From positions 42,928 to 106,927 of the forward strand of contig NZ_JAGWDK010000023.1 of the NCBI RefSeq assembly GCF_018398875.1: a stretch of 64,000 bases of DNA. Reading direction: 5' to 3'. Below the pieces are notes generated by a model. It searched no databases and was not told where the DNA came from. It worked only from the letters and a program-made list of their open reading frames with translations. Each line of letters starts with the position of its first letter. Positions within the stretch are counted from its first letter, which is position 1. The DNA is from Bradyrhizobium sp. sGM-13 (GTDB lineage Bacteria > Pseudomonadota > Alphaproteobacteria > Rhizobiales > Xanthobacteraceae). The position numbers were made by a program, and so were the translations under genes. This document shows, piece by piece, positions 61,036 through 64,000 of this stretch.

Positions 61036-63714
61036 ATGCGCGCCATCGTTGCCGTTCTGCTGTTCGTCACCGCAGCTCACGCCGGGCTGTGGGGCCTATT
61101 CGAGGAAAAGCAAGCGGCGCCCGATTTCAGGGGCATTCTACCGAGCGTCTCCTATGCGCCGTTCGAGGGTTCGGCGCATCCCGACGTCGACAATATTCCG
61201 CAGATCGAAAAGATCCGCGCCGACCTGAAGAAGCTCTCGACGATCACGCGCGCGATTCGTCTCTACTCCTCGACCGGTGGCGTCGAACTTGTGCCGCCGA
61301 TCGCTGCCGAATTCGGCCTGAAGGTCACCGTCGGCGCCTGGATCGACAAGAATTCCGATCGCAATAAGCGCGAGATCGAAGCGGCGATCAACCTCGCCAA
61401 GCGCAACAGCAACGTCAACGGGATCGTTGTCGGCAACGAAACGATCTTCCGCGGCGAGCAAAAGATCGACGACCTGATCGAGTTGATCAAGCAGGTCAAA
61501 AAATCCGTCAACGTTCCCGTGACGACCGGTGAGATATGGAACATCTGGCGCGACAATCCGGAACTGGCGTCCTCTGTCGATTTCATCGCCGCGCACGTGC
61601 TGCCCTATTGGGAGTACTTCACGGACAAGCAAGCCGTCGATCAGGCGGTGGCCATGTTCCAGCTCCTGCGCGACCAGTTTCCCGGCAAACGGATCGTGAT
61701 TGCCGAGTTCGGCTGGCCGAGCGCCGGATACAATTTGAAGAACGCCGAGCCGGGCCCGTTCGAACAGGCCTCGGTGCTCCGCAATTTCGTCACCCGCGCT
61801 GAAGCCATCGGCATCGACTACAACATCGTCGAGGCGATCGATCAGCCCTGGAAATTCTTCGAAGGCGGCGTCGGCCCCTATTGGGGCATCCTCGATGCCA
61901 ATCGCGAACCGAAATTCGCGTGGACCGGCCCGATCGTGAACGAGAACTATTGGAAGCTCGCCGCGATCGCGCTGCTGATGGGCATCCTGATGTCGCTGCC
62001 GATCCTGCGGCTCGAGCAGCCGACAATCATGCAGGCGCTGCTGCTTTCAGCGGCAGCGAACGGCGTCGGCGCCTGGGTTTCCACCGTGTTCGCCTACTGG
62101 GCCGGGCATTATTTCGTGTTCGGCTCGGCCTTTGCGCTGACGCTTGGCCTGATCCTGCTGGTTCCGCTGATTCTGATCGCGATGGCGCGCATCGACGAAA
62201 TCGCGGCGATCGCCTTCGGCCGCGGTCCGCGCCGGCTAATTACCAAGAGCGCGCCGTTAGCGCCCGCCACCATCGGCGAGAACGTCGCCTTCCCTAAGGT
62301 TTCGATTCACATCCCCGCTTACTACGAGCCGGTCGAGATGCTGAAGCAGACGCTGGATGCGGTGTCGCGGCTCGACTACCCGAATTTCGAATGCGTCTGC
62401 ATCATCAACAACACGCCCGACCCGGAATTCTGGCGGCCGATCCAGGACCACTGCCGCGCGCTCGGCGAACGCTTCAAGTTCATCAATGCCGAGAAGGTGC
62501 AGGGCTTCAAGGCCGGCGCGCTTCGCATCGCCATGGAGCGCACCGCGGCAGATGCCGAGATCATCGGCATCATCGACGCCGACTATGTCGTGCATCCGGA
62601 CTGGCTGAAGGATCTGGTGCCTGTTTTCGCCGACCCGCGCGTCGGCCTGGTGCAGGCGCCGCAGGAGCATCGCGACGGCGACCGCTCGCTGATGCACTAC
62701 ATCATGAACGGCGAATATGCCGGGTTCTTCGACATCGGCATGGTCCAGCGCAACGAGTTCAACTCGATCATCGTGCACGGCACGATGTGCCTGATCCGCC
62801 GCTCCGCGATGGATATGGCGGGCGGCTGGTCCAGCGACACCATCTGCGAGGATACCGATCTCGGCCTGACCATCCAGCAGCAGGGCTGGCTAACGCACTA
62901 CACCAACGTCCGCTATGGCGAGGGCCTCCTGCCCGACACCTATGAGGCGTTCAAGAAGCAGCGTCATCGCTGGGCCTATGGCGGCTTCCAGATCGTCAAG
63001 AAGCACTGGCGGCGCTTCCTGCCCGGCGCGAGCCGGCTGACGCCGGACCAGCGCCGCGAATTTTCGCTGGGCTGGCTGAACTGGCTCGGCGCCGAAAGCC
63101 TGGGCGTGGTGGTGGCGATCCTCAACCTGATCTGGGTGCCGATCGTGGCGTTTGCCGACATCGCCATTCCCGACAAGATCCTGACGCTGCCGATCATCGG
63201 CTCCTTCGTCGTCTCGCTAGTGCATTTCGTGGCGCTTTATCGCCTGCGGGTGAAGATCAAGGCCGGCCAGATGTTGGGCGCCATGATCGCGGCAATGAGC
63301 GTGCAATGGACGGTGTCGCGCGCGGTGGCCCAAGGCCTGATCACCGAGCATCTCGCCTTCGCCCGCACTTCGAAGGGCGGGTTGTCGCGGATGTCGATCG
63401 AATTCCAGGCGTTCTGGGAGGCCGTGATCGGCGTGCTGCTGCTGATCGGCGCCGCCGTCCTGGTCGTCACCAACGGCCACAAGGAAGTGCGCGAGATCTA
63501 TATCTTCGCGGGCGTGCTGGTGCTGCAAAGCCTGCCGTTCCTTGCGGCGGTCGCGATCGCGGTGTTGGAAAACTCCCGTATCAATTCCTTCGCCTTCTGG
63601 CGCAACAGCGCGGTGCGGACGGCGGAACTGATCGGGCTGCGTCCGGTGACCCTGCCGACGGTCAACACCCAGTCCCAGCCGGTCGCCTCCGAGATTCGCC
63701 GTGAGGTCAACTGA
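61036..63714 (+). CDS. ndvB: Cyclic beta-(1,3)-glucan synthase NdvB (GH17-GT2)
   Basis: An 892-residue fusion: signal/anchor (to ~18), GH17 domain (~35-300) with IVVGNETIFRGE and IVIAEFGWPSAGYN as catalytic glutamates, three or four membrane segments (about 308-395), a family-2 glycosyltransferase (about 415-660) with IIDADYV, ICEDTDLG and QRHRW, then more membrane segments. This is the architecture of Bradyrhizobium NdvB (about 102 kDa), which polymerises beta-1,3-glucan at the inner membrane. Cyclic glucans act in osmoadaptation and nodulation. Confidence 0.9.
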   Translation: MRAIVAVLLFVTAAHAGLWGLFEEKQAAPDFRGILPSVSYAPFEGSAHPDVDNIPQIEKIRADLKKLSTITRAIRLYSSTGGVELVPPIAAEFGLKVTVGAWIDKNSDRNKREIEAAINLAKRNSNVNGIVVGNETIFRGEQKIDDLIELIKQVKKSVNVPVTTGEIWNIWRDNPELASSVDFIAAHVLPYWEYFTDKQAVDQAVAMFQLLRDQFPGKRIVIAEFGWPSAGYNLKNAEPGPFEQASVLRNFVTRAEAIGIDYNIVEAIDQPWKFFEGGVGPYWGILDANREPKFAWTGPIVNENYWKLAAIALLMGILMSLPILRLEQPTIMQALLLSAAANGVGAWVSTVFAYWAGHYFVFGSAFALTLGLILLVPLILIAMARIDEIAAIAFGRGPRRLITKSAPLAPATIGENVAFPKVSIHIPAYYEPVEMLKQTLDAVSRLDYPNFECVCIINNTPDPEFWRPIQDHCRALGERFKFINAEKVQGFKAGALRIAMERTAADAEIIGIIDADYVVHPDWLKDLVPVFADPRVGLVQAPQEHRDGDRSLMHYIMNGEYAGFFDIGMVQRNEFNSIIVHGTMCLIRRSAMDMAGGWSSDTICEDTDLGLTIQQQGWLTHYTNVRYGEGLLPDTYEAFKKQRHRWAYGGFQIVKKHWRRFLPGASRLTPDQRREFSLGWLNWLGAESLGVVVAILNLIWVPIVAFADIAIPDKILTLPIIGSFVVSLVHFVALYRLRVKIKAGQMLGAMIAAMSVQWTVSRAVAQGLITEHLAFARTSKGGLSRMSIEFQAFWEAVIGVLLLIGAAVLVVTNGHKEVREIYIFAGVLVLQSLPFLAAVAIAVLENSRINSFAFWRNSAVRTAELIGLRPVTLPTVNTQSQPVASEIRREVN

Positions 63715-63761
63715 TCGCCGTGGAGCGATTGGCGACGGGTAGTTGAAGAATCCGAACTAAC

Positions 63762-63777
63762 CTTTAGCTAGCTAAAG
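63762..63777. repeat. Perfect 16-base palindrome
   Basis: CTTTAGCTAGCTAAAG lies 47 bases after the ndvB stop and about 85 bases before tRNA-Lys. It could be an operator or a compact terminator core; no T run follows. Confidence 0.4.
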
Positions 63778-63821
63778 AGAATTGGGATCAAGCAGACCAC
63801 GAATTTGCCGTGCTTGTGCTA

Positions 63822-63850
63822 TTGACCCGCAGGGGCCCGCCCCCTACACA
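63822..63850 (+). promoter_or_regulatory. Promoter of tRNA-Lys
   Basis: TTGACC (63822-63827) and TACACA (63845-63850) at exactly 17 bases spacing, with the tRNA starting 12 bases after the -10 box. Good position and fair sequence match. Confidence 0.65.
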
Positions 63851-63861
63851 GCGCGGCGAGT

Positions 63862-63937
63862 GAGCGCGTAGCTCAGGCGGTAGAGCACGTGACTTTTAAT
63901 CATGGGGTCGAGGGTTCGAGTCCCTCCGCGCTCACCA
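63862..63937 (+). tRNA. tRNA-Lys, anticodon UUU
   Basis: A 76-base tRNA with acceptor pairs GAGCGCG/CGCGCTC, discriminator A and encoded CCA. The D arm is GCTC/GAGC, the anticodon loop CTTTTAA carries TTT at positions 34-36 on a CGTGA/TCATG stem (one G-U pair), and the T arm has the GTTCGAGTC loop. It reads AAA and AAG codons. Confidence 0.95.
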
Positions 63938-64000
63938 TTGAAATAGTGTCCGGCCCGGACACATAGGTAACAAACTGTACCTAAGACATGGGTGACAACC
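63938..64000 (+). mobile_element. Probable left edge of a mobile element after tRNA-Lys
   Basis: GTGTCCGG-C-CCGGACAC is an eight-base inverted repeat one base apart just after the tRNA. The following GGACACATAGGTAACA and ACATGGGTGACA resemble the leader region before transposases or integrases that I recall from these genomes. The window ends before any gene, so this is tentative. Confidence 0.35.

Overview
The window is a GC-rich alphaproteobacterial chromosome segment, most likely Bradyrhizobium or a close relative. The evidence is a beta-(1,3)/(1,6)-glucan ndvB/ndvC locus, a NasS-NasT pair beside an assimilatory nirA, a rhizobial-type phosphatidylcholine synthase, and several short palindromic repeats of the kind scattered through Bradyrhizobium genomes. 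There is no rRNA, no CRISPR array and no complete insertion sequence. One tRNA gene (Lys, anticodon UUU) lies at the right end.

Layout. 1-7.2 kb: a truncated zinc alcohol dehydrogenase, a class III aminotransferase, a DsbA-like thioredoxin, an orphan Bug-type binding protein, a PilZ protein, a flavin monooxygenase plus VOC protein cassette and a secreted LTXXQ-like protein. 7.7-14.6 kb: a six-gene operon of a CUT1-type ABC importer (binding protein, two permeases, ATPase) with a 2-hydroxyacid dehydrogenase and an amidase. 14.7-18.1 kb: small secreted or unknown proteins, a C-terminal remnant of a solute-binding protein, and a cupin plus RraA-like pair. 18.3-20.9 kb: pxpB-pxpC-pxpA (5-oxoprolinase). 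21.3-26.8 kb: a nitrite assimilation module in which NasT and NasS lie upstream of nirA and of an Fe-S/FAD reductase that probably feeds it electrons; the nirA leader carries a sigma-54-like promoter and a possible NasT (ANTAR) target hairpin. 26.9-41 kb: rimO, argD (with an unusual leader), quinone oxidoreductase, pcs-terC, a UbiH-type hydroxylase, an AEC transporter, hspQ, an IalB-like protein, a YejA-like peptide-binding protein, and a pair of apparently catalytically degenerate proteins (adenylate-forming and GGDEF).

41-51 kb: housekeeping genes mfd-sdhE (minus), recG (plus), a DapA-family gene, a DUF502 protein and glmS. 51-55.1 kb: a low-coding-density island between glmS and glmU, made of dispersed repeats, short genes, a GFA-family protein and a lipoprotein. 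Part of it is bounded by related inverted repeats that look like mobile-element ends. 55.1-63.9 kb: glmU, a divergent membrane-anchored SPOR-like protein, a small membrane protein, the ndvC-(unknown)-ndvB glucan locus and tRNA-Lys. The last ~60 bases resemble the edge of a mobile element.

Functional links: NasT/NasS should switch nirA expression on with nitrate, while the sigma-54-like promoter would add nitrogen-status control. NdvB and NdvC act together in periplasmic cyclic glucan synthesis. GlmS and GlmU supply UDP-GlcNAc. Mfd and RecG are repair helicases. All functional calls come from reading translated sequence and remembered family features; no database search was run.
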